From the NCBI GenBank assembly GCA_001775965.1, contig MEZG01000055.1, forward strand, positions 12,240 through 20,815: a stretch of 8,576 nucleotides of DNA. Direction: 5' to 3'. The translations under genes and the position numbers were made by a program. Positions 1-5,554 of the stretch are shown piece after piece. The DNA is from Candidatus Bathyarchaeota archaeon RBG_13_60_20 (lineage in GTDB: Archaea > Thermoproteota > Bathyarchaeia > TCS64). The notes beneath the pieces were generated by a model that saw only the letters and a program-made list of their open reading frames with translations, was not told the origin of the DNA and made no database searches. Every line of letters starts with the position of its first letter. Position 1 is the stretch's first letter.

Positions 1-102
1 TTTACGCGGAAGAAGGCCGTAAACGGTTTGCATTGCTCACTCCCTCCCCCCTCTAAGGTTGGTGTGGCGATATCAAACTACTTGATGAGGGCGTTTTCGG
101 CG
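1..102. other. Left edge, no gene that can be settled
   Basis: Three weak readings compete here. On the plus strand, one frame runs from the edge to a TAA at 54-56 and could be the last 17 codons of a gene (ending ...RFALLTPSPL). On the minus strand, an ATG at 31-33 follows a purine-rich GGAGTGAGC stretch and could begin a gene leaving the window after 11 codons. A third open frame runs to 109-111. None is long enough to recognise. Bases 1-6 (TTTACG) and 18-23 (CGTAAA) form a 6-base inverted repeat with an 11-base loop, possibly a hairpin at the end of a gene to the left. Confidence 0.3.
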
Positions 103-678
103 TCACCTTGAGACGAACCTGCTGCCCTTCACGTAGAACCTGAGCTTTTCAGGCAGGTCCTGGGTGACCCCTACCCTGTGAGATGACGCCACCTCAGGCT
201 CCGATCCGCCTTGCAGCACGTGAACGGGGCAATTCTCGTCTGTGGCCTTCAGGCCGTTGAGGCCCCTGTCCACGGCGAGGGCTACGGATAGTTTCCCCGG
301 GCCGCCTGTCAGTTCGGTGAGCTTCTCCACGGGGCGGTGGGCCAGCATCGCCTCGACGCCGAGGGTGGGCTCCAGGGCGCGTATGAGGACTCCGCCGACG
401 CCGCCGGGCTCGTGGGCCACGAAGTTGAGCATCCAGTACCTGTGGACGTTGTAGATGAAGAGGCGGCCGGGTTCGCCCCACATCACCTCGTTGTAGCTCT
501 TGAGCCCTTTGAAGGCCCTGCTGGCGGGGTCCTCCTCCCCGTAGTAGGCCTCTGTTTCAACGATGACCCCCTCGAGCCTCTCGCTGCCCAGCTTCCTGAC
601 CAGGGTCTTCCCAAGGAGCCCCCTAGCCACATCGGCTGGGTCCCTCTCGTAGAAGCCTCGTCCAAGGGTCCGGGTCAT
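103..678 (-). CDS. AAG/MPG-family 3-methyladenine DNA glycosylase
   Basis: This 191-residue protein belongs to the alkyladenine DNA glycosylase family, which cuts alkylated or deaminated purines from DNA as the first step of base excision repair in the cytoplasm. The family's blocks appear in order: the catalytic segment ETEAY (residues 41-45, with E43 matching the catalytic Glu125 of the human enzyme and Y45 its Tyr127), an IYNVHRYWMLN block (75-85) where Y81 lies at the position of the base-flipping Tyr162, the RALEP segment (100-104), GGPGKL (125-130), RVG (168-170) and the C-terminal LRFYVKGS/FVS. The length is normal for prokaryotic members. Human His136 corresponds to R54 here (DPASRA); from memory other archaeal members also carry Arg, so this is probably a lineage feature. 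The ATG start matches the family N-terminus. The gene is transcribed away from the next gene and has a promoter-like inverted repeat about 20 bases upstream. Confidence 0.95.
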   Translation of the reverse strand: MTRTLGRGFYERDPADVARGLLGKTLVRKLGSERLEGVIVETEAYYGEEDPASRAFKGLKSYNEVMWGEPGRLFIYNVHRYWMLNFVAHEPGGVGGVLIRALEPTLGVEAMLAHRPVEKLTELTGGPGKLSVALAVDRGLNGLKATDENCPVHVLQGGSEPEVASSHRVGVTQDLPEKLRFYVKGSRFVSR

Positions 679-696
679 GGGGTGTCCCTGCCGGGT

Positions 697-715
697 ATAA
701 CAGATAGCCTGTTAT
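697..715 (-). promoter_or_regulatory. Inverted repeat in the glycosylase promoter
   Basis: ATAACAG (697-703) and CTGTTAT (709-715) form a perfect 7-base inverted repeat with a 5-base spacer. The element begins 19 bases upstream of the glycosylase ATG on the minus strand, where the TATA box of a leaderless or short-leader archaeal transcript would lie. It could be the promoter itself, an operator over it, or both. The ATAACAGAT part recurs at nearly the same distance before the antiporter gene (6858-6866). The repeat is seen directly; the regulatory role is inferred. Confidence 0.45.
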
Positions 716-761
716 TCACGTTTTTGGGGGGGACCATGCCGGTGGGTGGTGCGCGGGTTGG

Positions 762-776
762 AGCGTATAAAACGCT
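762..776 (+). promoter_or_regulatory. TATA box (TATAAAA) inside a short inverted repeat
   Basis: TATAAAA at 766-772 is the best archaeal TATA match in the window. Transcription would be expected near 790-797, giving a leader of about 30 bases before the TTG at 825. The box sits within AGCGT/ACGCT arms (762-766 and 772-776), a perfect 5-base inverted repeat with a 5-base centre, so a dimeric regulator could cover it. A GGTGA motif (817-821) just before the start could serve as a ribosome binding site. Confidence 0.6.
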
Positions 777-824
777 GTGCTTGAGCGCGTGTTCAAATCC
801 CTAGGTTTTAATTTGTGGTGAGCG

Positions 825-1619
825 TTGTCTCTGTTGGTTGGGTTGTCGAGCGCGCGTCATCTGGGTTGGCTGTCGCTTTACGCGTCTGCGCTTATCCTGG
901 TCTGCATCACCGTGCTCGGCGTCCTGCCGCAGGACGGTCCCGGTGCCGAGCCGCCGTCCTACCTCTACTACGCGGTTATTGAGACCGATAGAGACACGAT
1001 CAGTGTGGGGGAGAGCTTCACGGCCACGGTCTATCTCTGCAACCCGGGCGACCGCGACATCCTCCTGGAGCCCATCCGCCAGTTCGCCTTCAGTGGTAAC
1101 AGCTTATACGGCCCTGAGCCGGTGAACAACGCGGTTTTCCTCAGCTACCCGGGGGGGACCAAGATCAAGGTAGGCGCCGGGGATAGAACCGTGTTCCTCA
1201 GGCGGGTCTTCACGCCTCTGTACCCGGGCCCCTTCATGGTCACGTGCCCCGGGGCCGAGGCCACCGTGAACGTGACCGGCGCCAGGAGGGTTCCCATCAG
1301 CTCACCCGAGGTCGGCCTGAAGGTGGAGTTCAGCGTGACCGGTAGGCTCGTCCATGCGCTGCTCATCCTCGTCAACGACAACCCCTACCCCGTCGAGGTG
1401 CCCGTATTCATGCAGCTGACCCGGTACAAGGAGTTCTACGGCTTCAGCAGCAACACCACCTCGTACATAAGCTGGGCGATACGGTTCTTCGAGGTCGAGG
1501 CCCACTCCACCAAGGTTGCGTGGCGCGAGGAGATGGGCATAACCGGTGAGAACTACGAGTACGTGTGCATATTCTACGTCGAGGGGAGGGTGGCCGGGGG
1601 GTCGTACCCGCCGCCCTAA
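825..1619 (+). CDS. Membrane-anchored beta-sandwich surface protein, function unknown
   Basis: I do not recognise this 264-residue protein. Residues 13-34 form one hydrophobic segment after a short basic start, a signal peptide or N-terminal anchor, so the rest should lie outside the cell. What follows resembles two consecutive beta-sandwich (Ig-like or BsuPI-like) units, about 48-152 and 160-256. The first has the typical pattern of a strand, then DTISVGESFTATV, then CNPGDRDI, a loop, and a G-D-R-T-V-F strand. Three cysteines are predicted outside (C72, C141, C248), along with N-glycosylation sequons at N149 and N210. It ends in a GGSYPPP tail with no second membrane segment. The TTG at 825 is chosen because a stop lies two codons upstream, GGTGA precedes it and it keeps the full hydrophobic segment; TTGs at 834 and 843 are alternatives. 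It diverges from the glycosylase gene, with no clear functional link. Confidence 0.75.
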   Translation: MSLLVGLSSARHLGWLSLYASALILVCITVLGVLPQDGPGAEPPSYLYYAVIETDRDTISVGESFTATVYLCNPGDRDILLEPIRQFAFSGNSLYGPEPVNNAVFLSYPGGTKIKVGAGDRTVFLRRVFTPLYPGPFMVTCPGAEATVNVTGARRVPISSPEVGLKVEFSVTGRLVHALLILVNDNPYPVEVPVFMQLTRYKEFYGFSSNTTSYISWAIRFFEVEAHSTKVAWREEMGITGENYEYVCIFYVEGRVAGGSYPPP

Positions 1620-1634
1620 GGCAACCCACACTCC

Positions 1635-1640
1635 TTTAAG
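1635..1640 (+). promoter_or_regulatory. TATA-like box (TTTAAG) before the phosphatase gene
   Basis: TTTAAG lies 22-27 bases upstream of the GTG at 1662, the spacing expected if transcription starts at or next to the start codon (leaderless mRNA). A purine-rich GAGGTG (1655-1660) ends only one base before the GTG, too close for a standard Shine-Dalgarno contact, which also favours a leaderless reading. Confidence 0.5.
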
Positions 1641-1661
1641 CCCGGCGCCGTAGAGAGGTGC

Positions 1662-2453
1662 GTGGCTTCATCGAAGACTGACTGGAGGCGGGTGCTCTAC
1701 CTACTCTCCGAGAACGTCCAGGCCGGGATCAGGGACGCTATGCCACGGAAGCAGAGCATGGCGGCCCCCCGGTTCAAGCAGCTCCTTGACCAGGTCGCCC
1801 AGCAGGCCATCGTGGACACACTCAGAGGCTCGGAGGCGTCGGTAAGGCTGGTCAGCGAGGAGGGAGACCACCTGTTTGGGGGCGGCGCGTTCACGCTGGT
1901 GGCTGATCCCGTGGATGGCTCCACCAACCTCAGCAGGGGCCTCAGACCCGCCGCCACCAGCCTCTCCATAAGCGAGACGGCCACCCAGGGCGGCGTCGTG
2001 GCTGGCATCGTCTCGGACCTGTACACGGGGGAGACCTACTACGCCGAGAGGGGCCGGGGCGCTACCCTGGACGGGCGGCCCATAAGGGTCGCCCAGCAAA
2101 AGGAGTACGGCCGGGCCCTCATCAGCATCGACGTTAGTAAGGGGCCCCGCCTGGAGCTCACAAGGCGCCTCATCGAGGAGAGCAGCCACCTTCGCAGCGA
2201 GGGCTGCTCGTCCATGAGCCTGTGCCACGTCGCCTCCGGCTCCCTGGACGCCCACATAGACATAAGAGGCATCGTCAGGGCCACAGACGTCTCGGCTGCG
2301 CTTCTGGTCCTCAAGGAGGCCGGGGGAGTATACACCGTGGACGGGGCACCGGGCGGAGACTTCCGCCTTACCCGGCAAACCCGCATGGCGCTTGTGGCCG
2401 CGACCTCCCAGGGACTCCTGGACGAGATCACGGGGCTGATGGGGCAGCCATGA
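1662..2453 (+). CDS. Inositol monophosphatase/FBPase-family phosphatase
   Basis: This 263-residue protein belongs to the Mg2+-dependent, Li+-sensitive phosphatase family. Archaeal members hydrolyse myo-inositol-1-phosphate and often fructose-1,6-bisphosphate. The metal-binding motifs are in order: LVSEEG (63-68, E66/E67), ADPVDGSTN (81-89, with D82 and D85) and ATDVSAALLVLKEAGG (207-222, with D209). An earlier D43-QVAQQ stretch occupies the place of the usual D-x-x-A-E. The substrate cannot be read from sequence: inositol phosphate (for archaeal lipids or di-myo-inositol phosphate), FBP and 3'-phosphoadenosine 5'-phosphate (PAP) are all used in this family. The GTG at 1662 fits the TTTAAG box; a GTG at 1692 behind GGAGG is an alternative. 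The stop overlaps the SfsA start (ATGA), so the two are probably translated together. Confidence 0.92.
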   Translation: MASSKTDWRRVLYLLSENVQAGIRDAMPRKQSMAAPRFKQLLDQVAQQAIVDTLRGSEASVRLVSEEGDHLFGGGAFTLVADPVDGSTNLSRGLRPAATSLSISETATQGGVVAGIVSDLYTGETYYAERGRGATLDGRPIRVAQQKEYGRALISIDVSKGPRLELTRRLIEESSHLRSEGCSSMSLCHVASGSLDAHIDIRGIVRATDVSAALLVLKEAGGVYTVDGAPGGDFRLTRQTRMALVAATSQGLLDEITGLMGQP

Positions 2454-3166
2454 GGTTCAAGGGGAAGCCCGTAGCAGCGACCCTGGTAAGCCGCCCCAAC
2501 AGGTTCCTGGGTGTAGCGGACCTGGGTGGACGGTGCGTCGAGTGCTTCATCCCCAACCCGGGGCGGATGCACGAGCTCCTGTACGCTGGAGCACGCGTCC
2601 GCCTACTTGAGAAGAGTGGGGAGGGCAGGAGGACCCGCTACGACATGGTGCTGGCGGAGCACAATGGAACCCTTGTGAGCGTGGACTCCCGGCTCCCCAA
2701 CGCGCTCATCGCCGAGGCCGTTGAGGCTGGGGCCCTCCCGGAGTTCAGGGGCTACAGGGTGGCCCGCACTGAACCACGGTTCGACGACTCCAGGCTGGAC
2801 CTCATGCTGACCCGCGGGGGCTCAGTGCTCCTGTTGGAGGCCAAGTCCTGCACCCTTGTGGAGGGCGGGGTCGCGTTGTTCCCCGACTCACCCACGGCTA
2901 GGGGTGCCCGCCACATGCGGGCCCTCGTCAAGGCGCTGGGCTGCCACGAGGCCGCGGCCGTGTTCGTTGTGCAGAGACAGGACGCCCGCGCATTCGCACC
3001 CAACTGGGGCATGGACCCGGCCTTCGGCGAGGAACTCGCGTCCGCCATAGCCGCAGGCGTCCAAGCCTACGCCTACAGGTGCGAGGTGTCCGCGGAGGGG
3101 GTTCAGATAGCGGGCAGAATCCCGTTGAACCTGGAAAACCCCCCGGATTACCCGGAGAGGAGCTGA
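2450..3166 (+). CDS. sfsA: SfsA, sugar fermentation stimulation protein homologue
   Basis: This is a full-length SfsA of 238 residues. The family has an N-terminal OB-like domain followed by a PD-(D/E)xK nuclease-like domain. Recognisable blocks are RPNRFLG (15-21), IPNPGRMHELL (34-44), SRLPNALI (80-87), SRLDLML (114-120), LLLEAKSCTL (127-136) and FPDSPTARGARH (144-155). D117, E130 and K132 make the nuclease-type D...E-A-K set, so catalytic residues appear intact. The E. coli protein was named for an effect on maltose use and reported to bind DNA; the archaeal role is not established. The ATG at 2450 is chosen because it matches the family N-terminus and overlaps the upstream stop by four bases. 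A longer in-frame extension back to 2222 would run inside the phosphatase gene and looks like out-of-frame translation. Confidence 0.95.
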   Translation: MRFKGKPVAATLVSRPNRFLGVADLGGRCVECFIPNPGRMHELLYAGARVRLLEKSGEGRRTRYDMVLAEHNGTLVSVDSRLPNALIAEAVEAGALPEFRGYRVARTEPRFDDSRLDLMLTRGGSVLLLEAKSCTLVEGGVALFPDSPTARGARHMRALVKALGCHEAAAVFVVQRQDARAFAPNWGMDPAFGEELASAIAAGVQAYAYRCEVSAEGVQIAGRIPLNLENPPDYPERS

Positions 3167-3229
3167 AAGGGCGGCTCCCAGGCGGATAAGCCCGGGAAAC
3201 GGTTACGCCAACACACGGATCAGATACAG

Positions 3230-3237
3230 TTTTTAAG
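3230..3237 (+). promoter_or_regulatory. TATA-like box (TTTTTAAG) of the aIF1A-RIO1-KH cluster
   Basis: TTTTTAAG lies in the 109-base gap after sfsA. Transcription would start near 3259, giving a leader of about 17 bases that contains the ribosome binding site at 3265. It closely resembles the TTTAAG box before the phosphatase gene (TTTAAGCAC versus TTTAAGCCC). It suggests the translation cluster has its own promoter and does not rely on read-through from sfsA. Confidence 0.6.
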
Positions 3238-3264
3238 CACCCTGAACCCCATAATTGACGCTAA

Positions 3265-3269
3265 GAGGT
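3265..3269 (+). promoter_or_regulatory. Ribosome binding site deciding the aIF1A start
   Basis: GAGGT sits six bases before the ATG at 3276, a standard archaeal Shine-Dalgarno spacing. It rules in favour of this ATG over the in-frame TTG at 3255, which would place the site inside the coding sequence. Confidence 0.7.
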
Positions 3270-3275
3270 CGGCGG

Positions 3276-3584
3276 ATGGGAAAGAAGAAAGTCCTCAGCG
3301 AGAAGGACCTGCGCGTCATGGTTTACCCCAGCGAGAACGATGTTATAGGCATCGCCCAGAAGCTGCTGGGCTTCGACCGCGTCATGGTGAAGTGCCAGGA
3401 CGGCAACACAAGGATATGCCGAATCAGGGGCAAGATGAAGCGCCGCACCTGGATAAGGGAGGGCGACATCGTTCTTGTATCGCCCTGGGACTTCCAGAGC
3501 GAGGAGCGCGGCGAGATATTCCACAGGTACACCGCCGGCCAGGTGGACGACCTCCGCCACAAAGGCGTGCTCACCATGGAGTAA
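3276..3584 (+). CDS. eif1a: Translation initiation factor aIF1A
   Basis: This 102-residue protein is the archaeal counterpart of eukaryotic eIF1A and bacterial IF1. It binds the A site of the small ribosomal subunit and helps scanning or start selection. It is a single OB-fold domain: a short basic N-terminus (MGKKK), then VMVYPSENDVIGIAQKLLGFDRVMVKCQDG (14-43), the strongly conserved RICRIRGKMKRRTWIREGDIVLVSPW block (46-71), and a short C-terminal helix ending GQVDDLRHKGVLTME. Length and sequence are typical. It leads the cluster and is followed after 19 bases by the RIO1 kinase, the usual archaeal arrangement of small-subunit functions. Its own promoter (3230) and ribosome binding site (3265) are visible. 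Confidence 0.97.
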   Translation: MGKKKVLSEKDLRVMVYPSENDVIGIAQKLLGFDRVMVKCQDGNTRICRIRGKMKRRTWIREGDIVLVSPWDFQSEERGEIFHRYTAGQVDDLRHKGVLTME

Positions 3585-3590
3585 ACCCAC

Positions 3591-3596
3591 GAGGAG
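3591..3596 (+). promoter_or_regulatory. Ribosome binding site deciding the RIO1 GTG start
   Basis: GAGGAG, just after the aIF1A stop, lies seven bases before the GTG at 3604. It supports this GTG and argues against the longer in-frame extension from 3475, whose extra residues are aIF1A sequence read in another frame. Confidence 0.65.
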
Positions 3597-3603
3597 CCGA
3601 GCC

Positions 3604-4416
3604 GTGCCCCGCAGAAGAGACTCCGAGAAGACGGGCGACCGCCTGGAGAGGAAGTACGAGGAGGACGCCCTCTTCAAGGAGAAGGACAGCGACATGTTCC
3701 AGGTGATAGAGGCGGTGTTCGACCGCCTCACCCTCCAGGGCATGTACAGGCTCCTGAAGAAGGGCGTAGTGGGCAGCCTCCACGGTGTCGTGAAGGCCGG
3801 GAAGGAGGCCAGGGTCTACTACGGCACGGCCCCCGACGGCTCCGAGCTGGCCGTCAAGATATACTACACGCACACGGCCGAGTTCAGGAAGGGCATGATC
3901 CAGTACATCGAGGGGGACCCCCGGTTCGGCAGGATACGCAGGAGCCCCCGTAGCCTCATCTACACGTGGACCCAGAAGGAGTTCAGCAACCTGCAGCTGT
4001 GCCACAGGGCCGGCGTCAGGTGCCCCCGGCCCATAGACTTCACGAGGAACATCCTCGTCATGACCTTCATCGGGGAGGCCGGCGAGCCGGCCCCGCTGCT
4101 CAGGGAACTGGAGCCCGAGGACCCCCAGGCATTCTACGATGATGTGCTGGGCCAGATGCAGCTCATGTGGCAGGGGGCCGGACTGGTCCACGGCGACCTC
4201 AGCGAGTACAACATCCTGAACTTCAGGGGGGTGCCCATCATCTTCGACGTCAGCCAGGCCATGCTCACCGCCCACCGCCTCGCCCCAACGTTAATAGAGA
4301 GGGACATAGAGAACATCAACGGCTACTTCAGGCGTCTGGGCGTCGAGACCAGGGACAGAGAGGAGCTGCGAGAGTGGATCACAGGTGGAGCAGAAGACCT
4401 TTATACGGATACCTAG
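3604..4416 (+). CDS. rio1: RIO1-family serine kinase/ATPase
   Basis: This 270-residue atypical protein kinase acts in late maturation of the small ribosomal subunit in archaea and eukaryotes. The N-terminal helical part (about 12-60) is followed by the nucleotide loop GVVKAGKEARVYYG (61-74), the ATP-binding lysine in LAVKIY (K85), the RIO-specific flexible stretch YIEGDPRFGRIRR (101-113), the hinge region ILVMTFIG (150-157), the catalytic loop LVHGDLSEYNIL (194-205, with D198 and N203) and the metal-binding IIFDVSQA (212-219, with D215). All key residues are present and the length matches archaeal RIO1 proteins of about 260 residues. RIO2 is unlikely, since the N-terminal winged helix is absent. 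Its last 32 bases overlap the KH gene in another frame, so the two are probably co-translated. Confidence 0.96.
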   Translation: MPRRRDSEKTGDRLERKYEEDALFKEKDSDMFQVIEAVFDRLTLQGMYRLLKKGVVGSLHGVVKAGKEARVYYGTAPDGSELAVKIYYTHTAEFRKGMIQYIEGDPRFGRIRRSPRSLIYTWTQKEFSNLQLCHRAGVRCPRPIDFTRNILVMTFIGEAGEPAPLLRELEPEDPQAFYDDVLGQMQLMWQGAGLVHGDLSEYNILNFRGVPIIFDVSQAMLTAHRLAPTLIERDIENINGYFRRLGVETRDREELREWITGGAEDLYTDT

Positions 4417-4972
4417 GGACCGGGTCGGCGTCCTCATAGGCCCGGGCGGAAAGACGAAGCAGCGACTTGAGGCAACGTTCACTGTGGGACTCACCGTGGA
4501 CAGCGAGACCGGGAACGTGGAGATAGCGCCCCAGCCCCAGCAGACCGACGTCTCGGTCATCCTCACGGTCCGTAACATAGTCCAGGCCATAGGCAGGGGC
4601 TTCAGCCCACGCCGGGCCCTCACGCTCATCAACGAGGACGCCGACATCATGGTCCTGGACCTGGAGGACTACGTGGGGGCCAGCCGCAGCAACCAGGAGC
4701 GGGTCAAGGGGAGGATAATAGGCAGGGAGGGGAAGAGCAGGTCCCTGCTGGAGGGGCTCACCGAGTGCCATGTCAGCGTCTACGGCGGCACCGTCGCCCT
4801 GATCGGGTCCTACGAGATGCTGCCCATAGCCAGGGAGGCCGTGGAGATGCTCCTCAACGGCGCCTTCCACAAGACGGTCTGGAACCACCTCTACGCTGTC
4901 CGCAGGAAGCTAAAGAAGGACCGCGGCGAACTCTGGTACGAGCCCAAGAGGCAGAGGCGCCCAGAGCCCTAG
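4385..4972 (+). CDS. Dim2/PNO1-type protein with two KH domains
   Basis: This 195-residue RNA-binding protein is the archaeal counterpart of Dim2/PNO1, which binds near the 3' end of 16S rRNA during small-subunit assembly and works with the endonuclease Nob1. Two KH domains are visible: the first starts at IRIPRDRVGVLIGPGGKTK (7-25, loop GPGG at 19-22) and the second at RVKGRIIGREGKSR (106-119, loop GREG at 113-116). Between them lies the conserved segment NIVQAIGRGFSPRRAL (64-79). The C-terminus is basic, suited to rRNA contact. The GTG at 4385 is the only start that keeps the whole first domain, and it lies inside the RIO1 reading frame. In some archaea topoisomerase VI genes follow this gene; here a decayed region follows instead. 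Confidence 0.95.
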   Translation: MEQKTFIRIPRDRVGVLIGPGGKTKQRLEATFTVGLTVDSETGNVEIAPQPQQTDVSVILTVRNIVQAIGRGFSPRRALTLINEDADIMVLDLEDYVGASRSNQERVKGRIIGREGKSRSLLEGLTECHVSVYGGTVALIGSYEMLPIAREAVEMLLNGAFHKTVWNHLYAVRRKLKKDRGELWYEPKRQRRPEP

Positions 4973-5167
4973 GCTTACTCGAGCCTCTTCGACAGCCAGG
5001 CCCCCCAGGGAGGCAGACCCAACGTGGACCCCGTCCTCGTGGTGAAGAAGCTGGTGCTGCAGGCCTGAACAGGCTCCTCACCCGAAGCATGAGGAACATC
5101 GAGGACACTGCACAGGCTTGAACCAGGGAAGGCGCAGCAACGTTCTTTACCCCACCTAGGCACCTGA
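4973..5167 (+). other. Gene-free stretch, probably decayed sequence
   Basis: All three plus frames are broken by stops (for example TGA at 5066, 5090 and 5165) and the minus frames show no recognisable protein. In the frame of the metallo-hydrolase remnant, the residues just before the TGA at 5165 include LEPGKAQQRSLPHLG, which faintly resembles the PG-containing linker that precedes the HTPGH motif in intact metallo-hydrolases. This may therefore be degraded coding sequence of the same gene. No His-rich HxHxDH coding stretch is present in any plus frame. Confidence 0.5.
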
Positions 5168-5554
5168 AGAGTATGGCTTACCCTCGAGATAGTCCACACG
5201 CCGGGCCACAGCCCGGACAGCGTCTGTATCCTGGACCGAGCTAACAGGCTGTTCTGGACCGGCGACACATTCTACCCTGCCCCCATCTACGTTTACAGCC
5301 CTACCACCAGTCTCGAACAGTTCACCGAGAGCTTCAGAAGGATGACCGAGATGATGCCCCACTACGACTGGGTGGTGCCCAGCCACAACGAGCCCCGGAT
5401 GGAGAAGCGCCTCATAGGGGAGTGCTACGAGGCCGCTAAGAGCATCAGGGCGGGAACCGCAGGCTCCTACAGGGAGGGCGTCGCAGCCGGTATCAAGGTT
5501 CGCCGCTACGACTACGGGCGCTTCAGCCTCATCGTCAGGGCCGAGAACCCCTAA
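5168..5554 (+). pseudogene. C-terminal half of a metallo-beta-lactamase-fold hydrolase
   Basis: The open frame gives 128 residues matching the second half of an MBL-fold metallo-hydrolase. It shows LEIVHTPGHSPDSV (metal-ligand His 14 of the fragment), FWTGDTFYPAPIY (bridging Asp 33), VVPSHNEP (last ligand His), then a helical tail ending VRRYDYGRFSLIV, as in intact relatives of about 260-300 residues. The first half, carrying the HxHxDH zinc site, is missing: a TGA at 5165 closes the frame and only about 190 bases separate it from the KH gene. No ATG, GTG or TTG occurs in frame before 5342, which lies well inside the domain. The coding pattern is still good, so the loss may be recent, or this is an assembly error. 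The TAA at 5552 overlaps the stop of the convergent antiporter gene. Confidence 0.75.

Noticed and set aside
82..135. Possible C/D box sRNA from TGATGA at 84-89 followed by CTGA-like motifs
   Set aside because: Box spacing does not fit, and the CTGA-like motif lies inside the glycosylase coding sequence.
720..732. T5-G7 run as a transcription terminator
   Set aside because: It lies between two divergent genes, so no transcript is expected to end there, and the T run is followed by G and not preceded by a hairpin.
756..802. Possible tRNA: a 7-base loop between AGCG/CGCT arms followed by a T-loop-like GTTCAAATCC
   Set aside because: The T-arm bases do not pair (GCGTG against CCCTA), the loop lacks T at position 33 and no acceptor stem was found. 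The loop is better read as a TATA box.
337..804. 155-codon plus-strand frame opposite the glycosylase
   Set aside because: It is the antisense shadow of a clearly conserved gene, with no recognisable motif or ribosome binding site.
1701..2378. 225-codon minus-strand frame opposite the phosphatase
   Set aside because: Long antisense frames are expected in GC-rich coding DNA. The plus-strand gene carries all the family motifs.
2222..2449. In-frame N-terminal extension of SfsA
   Set aside because: It is Arg/Gly/Pro-rich out-of-frame translation of the phosphatase gene and has no match to the SfsA N-terminus.
3475..3603. N-terminal extension of RIO1
   Set aside because: It overlaps aIF1A in another frame. 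The ribosome binding site at 3591 points to the GTG at 3604.
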